This document shows positions 55,455 to 63,491 of a stretch of 64,000 nucleotides of DNA, piece by piece. The DNA comes from Propioniciclava sp. MC1595. Its GTDB lineage: Bacteria; Actinomycetota; Actinomycetes; Propionibacteriales; Propionibacteriaceae. The stretch covers positions 2,976,001-3,040,000 of the forward strand of contig NZ_CP071870.1 of the NCBI RefSeq assembly GCF_017569205.1, in the 5' to 3' direction. The notes under the pieces are model-generated. The model ran no database searches and was not told where the DNA came from. It saw only the letters and a program-made list of their open reading frames with translations. Each line of letters opens with the position of its first letter. Position 1 is the first letter of the stretch. The position numbers and the translations under genes were made by a program.

Positions 55455-56339
55455 TCAGGCTGCCTTGTTGGTTTCGTACCAGTCCTGCTCTGCTTCGTTC
55501 GGGGTACGATATTGAAGCGCGGAATGCAACCGTTTCTGATTGTAACGCAACTCGATGTAGCGTGCAATATCCCGGATAGCATGCCGCCGAGTCGGATACA
55601 CGGTCCGATGAACCCGCTCCACTTTCAAGGTCGCATTGAACGACTCAGCCCACGCATTGTCATAGCAGATCCCAGTCCGTCCGACCGACCGAACAATCCC
55701 AGCCGCGCGCGTGAACTCGGCAAACTCGGCCGACATGTATTGAGTCCCGCGATCCGAATGGAAAATCGTCTCCCCGCTGCGGACATGGCCATTACTGATC
55801 GCCATGGCCAGGGCGTCGGTGACCAGCTCGGTTCGCATGTGCTCGGCCATCGCGTACCCGACGACCTTCTTCGTGCAGCAGTCCAGCACGGTGGCCAGAT
55901 ACACCCACCCCTGCCAGGTCGGAATGTAGGTGATGTCGCCGACCAGCTTGAGCCCGGGCTCGTCGGCGGTGAAGTCCCTGTTGACCAGATCCGGCAGATC
56001 CTTCGCGTCAGCCGGGATCGTGGTCCTGGGCCCGCTGCGGCGCGGCTGACAAGCCACCAAGCCACGCTCGGCCATGATCGCACGCACCGTCTGCGGGTCA
56101 CACGGCCTGCCTGCCCGCACCAAGGCGGCATGGATCCGTCGGTAGCCGTAGGTGGCGTCGGAGTCGGCGAACAGGACCTCGATGATGTCGCCGAGCTCGT
56201 CGCGCCACCGCTGGGTCACCGAGACCGGCCGGTTGAGCCACTCGTAGTAGCCGGCCCGCGACACCCTCGCCCACCGACACATGCTCCGGATCGAGTAGTT
56301 GCCTTCTTCGCTGTTGATGAACGCGTACTTCGCGGTCAC
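55455..56339 (-). CDS. IS3-family transposase OrfB
   Basis: A 294-residue DDE integrase-fold transposase. HTH_21 helices (YSIRSMCRWARVSRAGYYEW) precede the core. The catalytic residues are in LVGDITYIPTWQGW, IFHSDRGTQYMS and NAWAESFNATLKVE. The tail LRYNQKRLHSALQYRTPNEA is typical. Its start overlaps the OrfA stop by 4 nt, so the OrfAB fusion would arise by frameshifting or reinitiation. It appears complete. Confidence 0.92.
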   Translation of the reverse strand: MTAKYAFINSEEGNYSIRSMCRWARVSRAGYYEWLNRPVSVTQRWRDELGDIIEVLFADSDATYGYRRIHAALVRAGRPCDPQTVRAIMAERGLVACQPRRSGPRTTIPADAKDLPDLVNRDFTADEPGLKLVGDITYIPTWQGWVYLATVLDCCTKKVVGYAMAEHMRTELVTDALAMAISNGHVRSGETIFHSDRGTQYMSAEFAEFTRAAGIVRSVGRTGICYDNAWAESFNATLKVERVHRTVYPTRRHAIRDIARYIELRYNQKRLHSALQYRTPNEAEQDWYETNKAA

Positions 56340-56620
56340 CGGAACTCTTTGGCGAAGAAGGCCGCCGCTTTTCCCAGGAACTCCCGCTCGGCCTTCAACT
56401 CGCGGACCTCTTTACGCAACCGTGCCAGTTCAGCACGCTCCGGTTCGCTGATCTCCGGTAACTCATCCGGGTGGTCCCGCCGATACGCATTCACCCAATT
56501 CCTGAGTGTTTCCGAGCCGATACCATGATCACGCGCGACCTCGGCAACAGTCCGCGACGACTCAATCACCGCACGAACCGCCTCCGCCTTGAATTCCGGG
56601 CTGAACTTCTTCCGGGTCAT
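56336..56620 (-). CDS. IS3-family transposase OrfA
   Basis: 94 residues. The helix-turn-helix KKFSPEFKAEAVRAVIESSR and EVARDHGIGSETLRNWVNAY is followed by a leucine-zipper-like coil, ELARLRKEVRELKAEREFLG. It binds the element ends. It is directly upstream of OrfB with a 4-nt overlap. Confidence 0.92.
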   Translation of the reverse strand: MTRKKFSPEFKAEAVRAVIESSRTVAEVARDHGIGSETLRNWVNAYRRDHPDELPEISEPERAELARLRKEVRELKAEREFLGKAAAFFAKEFR

Positions 56621-57237
56621 TCGATCCCTTCCATTTCTCCCACGGATTCTACCGGTGGGGGCTCTTGGTCCGGAAACAATCCCTCACCTCACGCACTTGG
56701 TGGTGCCTGACGCCGGCGATCGCGCGCACCCGGCGGTTGTGGGCGACGGTGACGTCGAGGAGTTCCTCGTTCCAGTTCTTCAACCCCCAGGCGAACAGCG
56801 ACGTCACACCGTCGAGCACGGCACTGGCCCCCGATTCCCACAGTGCCCGCCACCACAGCCCCCGCCCGGTGGGTGCATCGCTGGTGATCGACACCGTGTG
56901 CTTGCCCGCCGGGTGCCACAGGCCCCCCTCGATCGCGCTGCGCACCTGGCCGCGCGTGAGAGCGGCCCGATGGAGCATCGCGTACGTGACGACGCCATCG
57001 TGCGGGGCGGCCAACCGGGTCGCCAACTCGTGGCGACGCCGTGTCTCGATCCGGGCGGCGGCCGCTCGCTCGGCGCGTGTCATGGGAGATGTGATGACCC
57101 TCGATTCCATGCTGGGATCATCGGCAGTTGGCGGTGATTCCCGTCACCGAATCCTCCCCGTCCACAGGGCCAATTCGGAGGAGGAAAGTTGTCCACACGT
57201 GGCATGTCCTGCTGGCGGCGCCCCGCGCCCGAGGCGT

Positions 57238-57301
57238 CCGTGGATTGGATCACGCCAGACTCGCGCCGCGGCACACAGGGAGCGTGACGCAAACGGCGGA
57301 C
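57238..57301 (-). repeat. Right 64-nt terminal repeat of the nuclease cassette
   Basis: Read on the minus strand it begins GTCCGCCGTTTGCGTCACGC, then 8 nt, TGCCGCGGC, 9 nt, GCGTGATCC, 6 nt and CGG. Block order and spacer lengths equal those of the left repeat. TCACGC and GCGTGA are complementary around the near-palindromic GCCGCGGC centre. It starts 19 nt after the stop of the quinone-oxidoreductase-like gene. Confidence 0.75.
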
Positions 57302-57320
57302 AACCCTCCGGGGCCCGCGA

Positions 57321-58286
57321 TCAGGGGGTCAGCACGACCTTGCCCAGCACCTCGCCCGCCCCCAGCGCCGCCATCGCGGCCGGCAACGCGTCGAAACCCA
57401 CCACCCGGTCGATCGGCGGTCGCATGCCGGTGCGCTCCATCAGAGACAGGACGCCCTCCAGTTCGGAGCGCGTGCCCATGGTCGAACCGATCACCCGCAA
57501 CTGGAGGAAGAACACGCGGTTCAGGTCGGCCGGCGGGTTCGGACCCGACGTCGCCCCGCACACCACGACCGTCCCGCCGGGGCGCAGCGACTTCAGCGAG
57601 TGCGACCACGTCGCCTCGCCGACCGTCTCGACGACGAGGTCGACCCGTTCGGGCAGCCGCGCACCCGGCTCGAACACCTCATCGGCCCCCAGGGCCAACC
57701 CGAACTCGCGCTTGGCCTCGGAGCGCGCCGTCGCCCACACCCGGTGCCCGAGGGCTTTCGCGACCTGGATCGCCGCCGACGCCACCCCACCCGAGGTGCC
57801 CTGGACCAGCACGGTGCCCGGCTTCCACAGCCCCGAGTCGCGGGTGAGCATCCGGAACGCGGTCAGGTAGGCGGTCGGCACGCAGGCGGCCTCCTCCCAC
57901 GACAGCCCCGCGGGCTTGTCGACGAGGTTCGCCTCGGGAACCGCAACCCACTCTGCGAACGTGCCTTGGTGCTGCTCCGACAGCAAGGAACGACGCGGGT
58001 CGAGGGTCTCATCACCCGACCATCCGGCCGACGAGATCACCGCGTGCACCAGCACCTCGCGTCCGTCGGCGGTGGTGCCCACGGCGTCCGTACCCAGGAT
58101 CATCGGCATGCGCTCGGCCGGCAGCCCCACCCCCCGCAGCGACCACACGTCGTGGTGGTTCACCGACGCCGCACGCACCCGCACGTTCACCCAGCCGTCA
58201 CCGGGAGTCGGGTCGGGCCGCTCCCCCACCACGAGTGCGGCGAGGGGATCGGCCGGATTGGCAGCTTCGACAAAGGCGGCGCGCAT
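57321..58286 (-). CDS. Zinc-independent medium-chain dehydrogenase / quinone oxidoreductase-like
   Basis: A 321-residue MDR-family protein. The N-terminal GroES-like domain has VRAASVNHHDVWSLRGVG and MILGTDAVGTTADGREV. The Rossmann part has VLVQGTSGGVASAAIQVAKA near residue 165, then VDLVVETVGEATWSHSLKSL. The usual zinc Cys is absent (Asn-His-His-Asp-Val), so it is probably of the quinone-oxidoreductase or enoyl-reductase type using NADPH. ATG 58286 is chosen: TACGCT (58298-58293) ends 6 nt before it, a leaderless start. Confidence 0.85.
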   Translation of the reverse strand: MRAAFVEAANPADPLAALVVGERPDPTPGDGWVNVRVRAASVNHHDVWSLRGVGLPAERMPMILGTDAVGTTADGREVLVHAVISSAGWSGDETLDPRRSLLSEQHQGTFAEWVAVPEANLVDKPAGLSWEEAACVPTAYLTAFRMLTRDSGLWKPGTVLVQGTSGGVASAAIQVAKALGHRVWATARSEAKREFGLALGADEVFEPGARLPERVDLVVETVGEATWSHSLKSLRPGGTVVVCGATSGPNPPADLNRVFFLQLRVIGSTMGTRSELEGVLSLMERTGMRPPIDRVVGFDALPAAMAALGAGEVLGKVVLTP

Positions 58287-58311
58287 GGCCCCAGCGTAGG
58301 GTAGGTGGCTA

Positions 58312-60069
58312 TCACCCACGGTCACCCTGGTAGGCCTCGCTCTGGAGAGCGTGCAGTTCCGCGAAGCGACCCCCGGTTCTCAGGAGGTCGACGGGCGTCC
58401 CCTGTTCCACGACGCGGCCGCGGTCGAGGACCACCACGCGATCGGCCATCCTGGCCGCGAGTAGCCGGTGGGTCACGAACACGACGGTGCACTCATCGCC
58501 CAACGCGCGACGCGCCTCCCCGGTCGCGAGCGATTCGACGAAGACGCGCTCGGCCTCCGGGTCGAGTGCAGAACTCGGCTCGTCGAAACACATCAGCATC
58601 GACCCCTGACGAACCAGACCCCGTGCCAACGCGAGCCGCTGCCACTGACCCTGGGAGAGATCGACGCCCCCAACCCAGCCTGTGCCGAGTTGTTGCTCCC
58701 AGCCACCGAGCAGCCCGTCCACCAGCGTGGCCGCCCCACCCAGACGCGCGGCGTCCCTCAGGTGTGCGCCATCGTCGATCCGTTCGACATCCCCGAAGCC
58801 AACCGCGTCGCGGGGCGTCAACTCGTAGCGCACGAAGTCCTGGCTGACCATCGATACGCGCTGCCGCTCGGAGGCAGGGGAACCTCCGACCTGCACGGCG
58901 CCGGACGTCGGCCGCAGCAGGCCGAGCATGAGGTTGACCAACGTGGACTTGCCCGAGCCGTTGTCCCCCAGGAGGACCACAACCTCGCCCGGCGCCAGTG
59001 TCAGGGTGACGTTGCTCAGCGCGTCGGACGACGCCCCCGGGTACCGATAGGAGGCGTGGTCGACCACAACGCCGGCCGCCATGCGGTTGGCCGGCACCCG
59101 GGCGGGCTGCGCCTCGGCGGCCGCGCGGTCCACCAGCCACAGGTAGCGGTCCATGCTGCGGATCGACCGGAGGGCCATCGTGCTGGTGAACTTGAGCATC
59201 GGGGCCACCCCGGCCAGGCGGGTCACCAGCAGGAAGGCCTGCGCGACGGCGCCCGCGGAGATGAGGCCGACGCTGGCATCGCGGATGGTGAGGACCATCG
59301 CTGCCCCCGCCGCGACGAAGAACAGGATCGACTCGGCACCTTCGAGGAGTGCCACCCTCACCCCCGTCCGCTCGGTCGGCAGCCGCCAGGCCTGCGTCAC
59401 CTCTCCCAGGCGGCGCCGCAGGAGCGCGTGCATGTCGTGGACGGCGGCATCCTCGGCCGCAGAGGGGTCCGCCATTGCATCGGCGAGTTCCTCCCGCATC
59501 CGTCCCGGACGCGCCGAGTCCTGCTCAGCTCGCTGCTCCGCCCGTGCCACCCAGCGCGTGCTGAGCAGGGCCGCAGCCCCGGCGAGCAGGGGGATCGCCA
59601 TCCACCACGAGGCGGTCACCGCGACCAAGATGGTCCCCATAGCGAACACCAGGTTGTTCACGACGTACAGCAGCCGGTTGATCCCCAGCCCGAGGGCGCC
59701 CTGCTCCTCGGTCAAGAGCCTGATCCGGTCGTTCACCTCGTCGTCCTGCAGGTGCTCGATCGTGGGCAACCGACCGAGGACACCCAGGATCTTCTGGTCG
59801 AATCGGAAGCCCAGACGCTCCATGAGGCGGACGCGAGCACCGACGCCCACGGCCATGAACGCCTCACCCAGACCCGCCGCGACTGCGAAGCCGAGTGCGC
59901 CCAGCACGGCACTCGTTGGGTGGTCGGAGACCAGACCGCCGACCAGCAGGCCGAGGAACACCGGGCGGCTCAACTCCAGGACTCGCCCGAGCGTTTCGAC
60001 GAAGGCCAGCAGGAATGTGGCCGGAGACTCCGCCCACGCCTCGGTGACCAGCAGACGGATCGCCCTCAT
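58312..60069 (-). CDS. ABC exporter half-transporter (membrane + ATPase), subunit B
   Basis: 585 residues. Five to six membrane helices (about 1-320) precede the ATPase. Walker A is LLGDNGSGKSTLVNLMLG (about 378), the signature is changed to DLSQGQWQRLALARGL, Walker B is LMCFDEPSSALD and the H-loop is VVFVTHRLLAA. There is no C39 peptidase domain, so any leader must be removed by another protein. The SQGQ signature suggests one weak ATP site in a heterodimer with the upstream gene, which it overlaps by 4 nt. It resembles exporters of lanthipeptide-type clusters (inference). Confidence 0.88.
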   Translation of the reverse strand: MRAIRLLVTEAWAESPATFLLAFVETLGRVLELSRPVFLGLLVGGLVSDHPTSAVLGALGFAVAAGLGEAFMAVGVGARVRLMERLGFRFDQKILGVLGRLPTIEHLQDDEVNDRIRLLTEEQGALGLGINRLLYVVNNLVFAMGTILVAVTASWWMAIPLLAGAAALLSTRWVARAEQRAEQDSARPGRMREELADAMADPSAAEDAAVHDMHALLRRRLGEVTQAWRLPTERTGVRVALLEGAESILFFVAAGAAMVLTIRDASVGLISAGAVAQAFLLVTRLAGVAPMLKFTSTMALRSIRSMDRYLWLVDRAAAEAQPARVPANRMAAGVVVDHASYRYPGASSDALSNVTLTLAPGEVVVLLGDNGSGKSTLVNLMLGLLRPTSGAVQVGGSPASERQRVSMVSQDFVRYELTPRDAVGFGDVERIDDGAHLRDAARLGGAATLVDGLLGGWEQQLGTGWVGGVDLSQGQWQRLALARGLVRQGSMLMCFDEPSSALDPEAERVFVESLATGEARRALGDECTVVFVTHRLLAARMADRVVVLDRGRVVEQGTPVDLLRTGGRFAELHALQSEAYQGDRG

Positions 60070-61802
60070 GACGTTCCGCCTGCGACCAAACCATCCCGCT
60101 GGGCGACGAACATCTTCGCGTAGGTCCCGCCCAGCGCCATCAGTTCGTCGTGGGTGCCCGACTCCGCGATTCGCCCCTCGTCCAGCACCACGATGCGGTC
60201 ATGGTTCCGGATGCTTCCGAGCCTGTGGGTGATGGTCAATGAGGTACGACCGCGCGTACTGCTACGGAAACGCTGGAACAAGGCGTGCTCAGTGGGGAGG
60301 TCGAGGCTGGCGGTGGGTTCGTCCAGGATCAACAGACCCGCGTCCGGGTGTGTCTTGAGAAGAGATCGTGCCAAGGCCACGCGCTGCCATTGCCCCCCGG
60401 ACAACTCCGTCCCGCCGTCGATTCCAGTCACGAGGGGCGTGTCCACACCTTGGGGGAGGTCCTGGACGAACTCCACCACCCCTGCGTCCTCGAGAGCCAC
60501 CTCCAGTGCCGCAGGCTCGTGCTCGCGACCACCATGGACATTCTCCGCCAGCGTCAGGGGGAATCTTCCGTATCGTTGCCACACGACCGCAGCCGCGGGA
60601 GCTCCGGGCTCCGCACCGATGGCGACCCGTCCGCCCACCGGCTCCAGCAGGCCGGTCAGAACCCTGACGAGGGTGGACTTGCCCGCGCCGTTCACTCCCA
60701 CGAGCGCGACCGCCTCCCCCGGTGCAATTTGGAGGGTCAGGCCATCCAAGACTGGGACCCCATCGTCATAGGCGGCCACGAGATCCTCGATCAGGATCTC
60801 GCCCGGCTGGCAGCTGGGATCGACAGGACGCTCCGGTTTCCGGGCGGCATCGACGGACTCGTCAAGGGCGTCCAGAGCTGCGACCGCCGCACCTCCCGCT
60901 CGCACCGAGAGACCGGAGTCCCCTTGGTTCCCGAACGAGGCCAGACTCGTGAGCCCGGCGACCACGGTCGCAACGGCACCGACCGAGATACGCCCCGCCC
61001 ACGCATCCCACACGAGCAGGGCCAGTGCGCCCAGGTGCGCGACCATGACAGCCAGTGCGCTCCCACCCACCGCCCAGGCGCGTCCCCGCCGCATCGCCCA
61101 GACCTCTCGCATGGCTCGCAGCCACGTCTGCCGCCAACGCTCGGTCACCACCGCATGGATGCCGAACACCCTCAATTCCCGGGCCCCGGACCTCTCCACC
61201 ACGAGGGTGCGGAGGTAGGCGGCCCGAGCCCGGTCCGTCCCGGTGACGTCGAGCAGGTCGTCGTCGACCGAGTCCGACCACCGGGCCGAGAGCTTGGCCG
61301 ACCACAAAAAGGCGGCGGCGATGATGACCCCGACCCACCATCGCCACGTACCCACGATGATGAGGCCACCGGCGGCAGTCAGCCACATGGTCGCCACGAA
61401 CACGAGACTTCCCAATGAGTCGCGAACCATCCAGCCGTCAACCGCCTCCCTGACCGCCCGGACGCGCTGGGACACCTCGGGGGATCGCAGCGCCACGGCG
61501 GCTCTCGGACGGCCCAGCAGGGAACCGATCCGGTCGTGCAGGGCCACGAGGAAGGCGGACTCCCAACGCATCACGCTCCAAGCCGTCGCGGCGTCCAGCA
61601 CACTCGATGCCGCGAGCACGGCCGCATAGAGGACAGCAGCTTGGATGGCGCGTTCATATCGGCCTGCCTGGAGTTCACTGATCGTCGCACCCAGGAGCCA
61701 CATGATTCCGACCGAGGCCACCGCCCCCGCCACCAGCAAGACGGGCGTGAGGACTGCCAGGGGGCGAGCAGATCGCGCGGCGAAGAAGAAGATCCGCAGC
61801 AC
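60066..61802 (-). CDS. ABC exporter half-transporter (membrane + ATPase), subunit A
   Basis: 578 residues. Membrane helices fill about 15-320. Walker A is LVGVNGAGKSTLVRVLTG (about 373), the signature is canonical (ELSGGQWQRVALARSL), Walker B is LLILDEPTASLD and the H-loop is LTITHRLGSI. Again there is no N-terminal peptidase. GTG 61802 lies 4 nt after the stop of the upstream repeat-rich gene, with GGAAGGG as ribosome site. Paired with subunit B it most likely exports a peptide or lipid. Confidence 0.88.
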   Translation of the reverse strand: MLRIFFFAARSARPLAVLTPVLLVAGAVASVGIMWLLGATISELQAGRYERAIQAAVLYAAVLAASSVLDAATAWSVMRWESAFLVALHDRIGSLLGRPRAAVALRSPEVSQRVRAVREAVDGWMVRDSLGSLVFVATMWLTAAGGLIIVGTWRWWVGVIIAAAFLWSAKLSARWSDSVDDDLLDVTGTDRARAAYLRTLVVERSGARELRVFGIHAVVTERWRQTWLRAMREVWAMRRGRAWAVGGSALAVMVAHLGALALLVWDAWAGRISVGAVATVVAGLTSLASFGNQGDSGLSVRAGGAAVAALDALDESVDAARKPERPVDPSCQPGEILIEDLVAAYDDGVPVLDGLTLQIAPGEAVALVGVNGAGKSTLVRVLTGLLEPVGGRVAIGAEPGAPAAAVVWQRYGRFPLTLAENVHGGREHEPAALEVALEDAGVVEFVQDLPQGVDTPLVTGIDGGTELSGGQWQRVALARSLLKTHPDAGLLILDEPTASLDLPTEHALFQRFRSSTRGRTSLTITHRLGSIRNHDRIVVLDEGRIAESGTHDELMALGGTYAKMFVAQRDGLVAGGTS

Positions 61803-61806
61803 CAGA

Positions 61807-63216
61807 TCACCCTTCCTGAGTCAGGAGTTCAACGTTCTCTCGAACAACTTCCCACTCAGGCCGAAGGGCTGACAGCATCGCCAACTGGTCACACATCCAC
61901 GCACGCCGCAAGCGCTCGTCCATCTCGCGGGACTTCACTTCCAAAGACAGCAGCTCAAAGGTCTCCACCAATGGATCTGTCAGATACGCAACTTCCACTC
62001 CCGACAGCAGGTCGGCCATCTCGTCCACGAGTCCAGCATTTCCAGCAGCCTGTGCGGCATGCAGTAACCTCTCATGACGTTCCGGCTGCATTCGATAGGA
62101 GTTCAAATACAGGGTCATCGCCTCATGAAACTCTCCTGCGAGGAACTTCAGGCGTGCTGAAACGGCGATCAATGCTGCAGTATCAGCACACTCGTCAAGA
62201 CCGCGGGCGATCAGTTGCGACGCGTCGTCCATCCGGCCCGCATCTACCAAGAAGTCAGCGACTCGGACCCAGTGATCAGCAAACTGGGGCTCGAGATTCG
62301 CTGCAAGACGAAGCCGCGTCTCACCTTCCCTCACGAGATCCGGCTCAGCCGCCCAAGTCAATACCCTCCCGAAGTTCGACTCAAATATTGCCCGCGCGTG
62401 GGGTGGCAGGGAATCTCCTACCTGACTCTCGAACCACGAATAAAGACTGCGACACTCGTCGAATCTCCCGGTTGCGGCGAAGAAGAGACCCAGAGCATTG
62501 ACCCACGACTCAAGTTCCAGCGGGTCGGCGTCATGCCCTAGGGCCATGGCGATTTCATACAATTCAGTTGCGTAACCCTCAATGTGGGCGCGAGGTTCCC
62601 GGAGCAGCGGGCCAAGTCGTTGATTGATCACCACCAAGTCAGCCAAGGCCGCCGCCCTCATCCGTGGAAGCTGAGGGTCCACACTCCGTGCAATCTGCGC
62701 GGCTTCAAGGTCACGGCCCAAGACACGAAGGAGCACCATGAGCCGCCCGAACAGGACCTCGTCGTTCAGCGTTTCCGCATTGATTCTGCTCAGCAGCCTG
62801 TCCAACCACTTCTCGGTCAACCAAGGGTTGCCCGAGTCCACAGACGACAAGAGATGAACCAAGGCCTCACTGACGTCACCTAGCAGCCAGCGGGGCGTCG
62901 GCTCCGAGTTTCGCTCTGGGTTGATGACCCGCACCCGGTACCGACCGGGCATCGCCGCGAACATTTTGGCAGCGAAGAGGGCGTCCCCTTGGTCCCTAAT
63001 TTGAAACTCTTGGTTCTCCGCCAAGAATTCCGGAGCAATCTTGACGGCTAATTGACAAAGGCGAGCCTCTTGTTTAGCTACACCACTATATCTCAAAGAC
63101 TTCCCGGGCTCCCAAGTGTCTATGTAGCCCGGAAGTAGAAAGCTCAGACCCGTCGCGGCAACTGAAGGATGCACGTCGGGATGGTAACCCAGCCATTCCC
63201 TCAAGTAATTGAACAT
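61807..63216 (-). CDS. Unrecognised protein with TPR-like helical repeats, part of the ABC cassette
   Basis: 469 residues from ATG 63216. No family is recognised for the first 150 residues (MFNYLREWLGYHPDVHPSVA, then LLPGYIDTWEPGKSLRYSG). From about 180 to 450 it is helical with TPR-like pairs: HWVRVADFLVDAGRMDDASQ, then LIAVSARLKFLAGEFHEAMT and AAQAAGNAGLVDEMADLLSG. The G+C is clearly lower than in the neighbours (stretches near 50%), a sign of transfer. It could be a regulator, scaffold or modification partner for an exported peptide. A longer frame to 63297 runs through a hairpin and is unlikely. Confidence 0.7.
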   Translation of the reverse strand: MFNYLREWLGYHPDVHPSVAATGLSFLLPGYIDTWEPGKSLRYSGVAKQEARLCQLAVKIAPEFLAENQEFQIRDQGDALFAAKMFAAMPGRYRVRVINPERNSEPTPRWLLGDVSEALVHLLSSVDSGNPWLTEKWLDRLLSRINAETLNDEVLFGRLMVLLRVLGRDLEAAQIARSVDPQLPRMRAAALADLVVINQRLGPLLREPRAHIEGYATELYEIAMALGHDADPLELESWVNALGLFFAATGRFDECRSLYSWFESQVGDSLPPHARAIFESNFGRVLTWAAEPDLVREGETRLRLAANLEPQFADHWVRVADFLVDAGRMDDASQLIARGLDECADTAALIAVSARLKFLAGEFHEAMTLYLNSYRMQPERHERLLHAAQAAGNAGLVDEMADLLSGVEVAYLTDPLVETFELLSLEVKSREMDERLRRAWMCDQLAMLSALRPEWEVVRENVELLTQEG

Positions 63217-63231
63217 TGGATTTCGATGCCC

Positions 63232-63261
63232 GCGGGGCTGGGATCTACCTCCCAGCCCCGC
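63232..63261 (-). terminator. Strong hairpin between the tiny ORF and the repeat-rich gene (attenuator-like)
   Basis: A perfect 12-bp stem, GCGGGGCTGGGA with TCCCAGCCCCGC, and a 6-nt loop. It starts 10 nt after the stop of the tiny ORF and ends 15 nt before ATG 63216. A partial terminator in this place would give much precursor mRNA and little of the downstream genes, as in many bacteriocin operons. Confidence 0.7.
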
Positions 63262-63271
63262 ATCGCTCGTG

Positions 63272-63340
63272 CTACTTGCAGTGCCTGTAGACCTCACCCT
63301 TGGAACAGGAGCTCAAGGGGGATGCAGTGCGAATCGTCAC
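63272..63340 (-). CDS. Candidate 22-residue Cys-containing peptide
   Basis: GTG 63340 has GGAG 6 nt upstream. The product has 22 residues with Ser10-Ser11-Cys12-Ser13-Lys14 in the middle and Tyr18-Arg19-His20-Cys21-Lys22 at the end; Thr and Ser make up seven other or overlapping positions. An in-frame ATG at 63352 would add four residues. Ser/Thr plus Cys is what a lanthipeptide-like precursor needs, and two Cys could also form a disulfide. There is no similarity to a known peptide family that I recognise. Its place before a hairpin and two exporters is the main support. Confidence 0.4.
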   Translation of the reverse strand: MTIRTASPLSSCSKGEVYRHCK

Positions 63341-63356
63341 GGTATTCTCCATTCAA

Positions 63357-63413
63357 TCAAGCGGCCACGGGGGTATGGCCTCCCCGGGACTCTACGCAAC
63401 TGTTGCGACCCAC
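63357..63413 (-). CDS. Possible 18-codon upstream ORF
   Basis: GTG 63413 follows GGAGGGGGC and the frame stops at 63357, 16 nt before the start of the 22-residue ORF. The product (Gly, Arg, Ser, Cys and Val-rich) resembles nothing known. It may be a leader peptide or chance. Confidence 0.2.
   Translation of the reverse strand: MGRNSCVESRGGHTPVAA
63395..63407. promoter_or_regulatory. 13-nt palindrome CGCAAC-T-GTTGCG
   Basis: A perfect 6-bp inverted repeat with a 1-nt spacer stands 55 nt before the tiny ORF. It could be an operator or an mRNA hairpin. A weak promoter (TTGGTG, 16 nt, TATTGG on the minus strand) lies just upstream of it. Confidence 0.35.
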
Positions 63414-63491
63414 GCCCCCTCCAATAGACTGATTTACGATGCCACCAAAGGACTAGTCAGGGGCTGGCGACTCAGCGTAACCGCGGTCGGA

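Larger units (their letters stand above)
55440..56651 (-). mobile_element. IS3-family insertion sequence
   Basis: About 1212 bp. Both flanks carry CCG on the plus strand (55437-55439 and 56652-56654), the likely 3-bp target duplication. The terminal repeats are poor as read (TAGAATCC-type end against CTTGATATTC), so the ends may be off by a few bases. Its G+C is lower than the host's. Confidence 0.75.
54843..57110 (-). pseudogene. DUF559 (Vsr-like) nuclease-domain gene split by an IS3-family element
   Basis: The N-terminal part (57110-56652) has an AbiEi-like winged-helix region: VVTYAMLHRAALTRGQVRSA, then GGLWHPAGKHTVS. The C-terminal part (55436-54843) has ELDFAALCRRRGLPEPSRQV and the PD-(D/E)xK core YLDVFWDKFNLHVEIQGAQHF. 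Removing the IS3-family element with one CGG copy joins SPHR to SGFHPAAQRD in frame, giving 350 residues (341 from ATG 57083), normal for these proteins. The natural role of this abundant actinobacterial family is unknown. It is bounded by 64-nt inverted repeats. Confidence 0.85.

Noticed and set aside
61807-63297. Longer version of the repeat-rich protein starting at 63297
   Set aside because: The extra 27 codons run through the 12-bp hairpin and lack a ribosome site; ATG 63216 is the better start.
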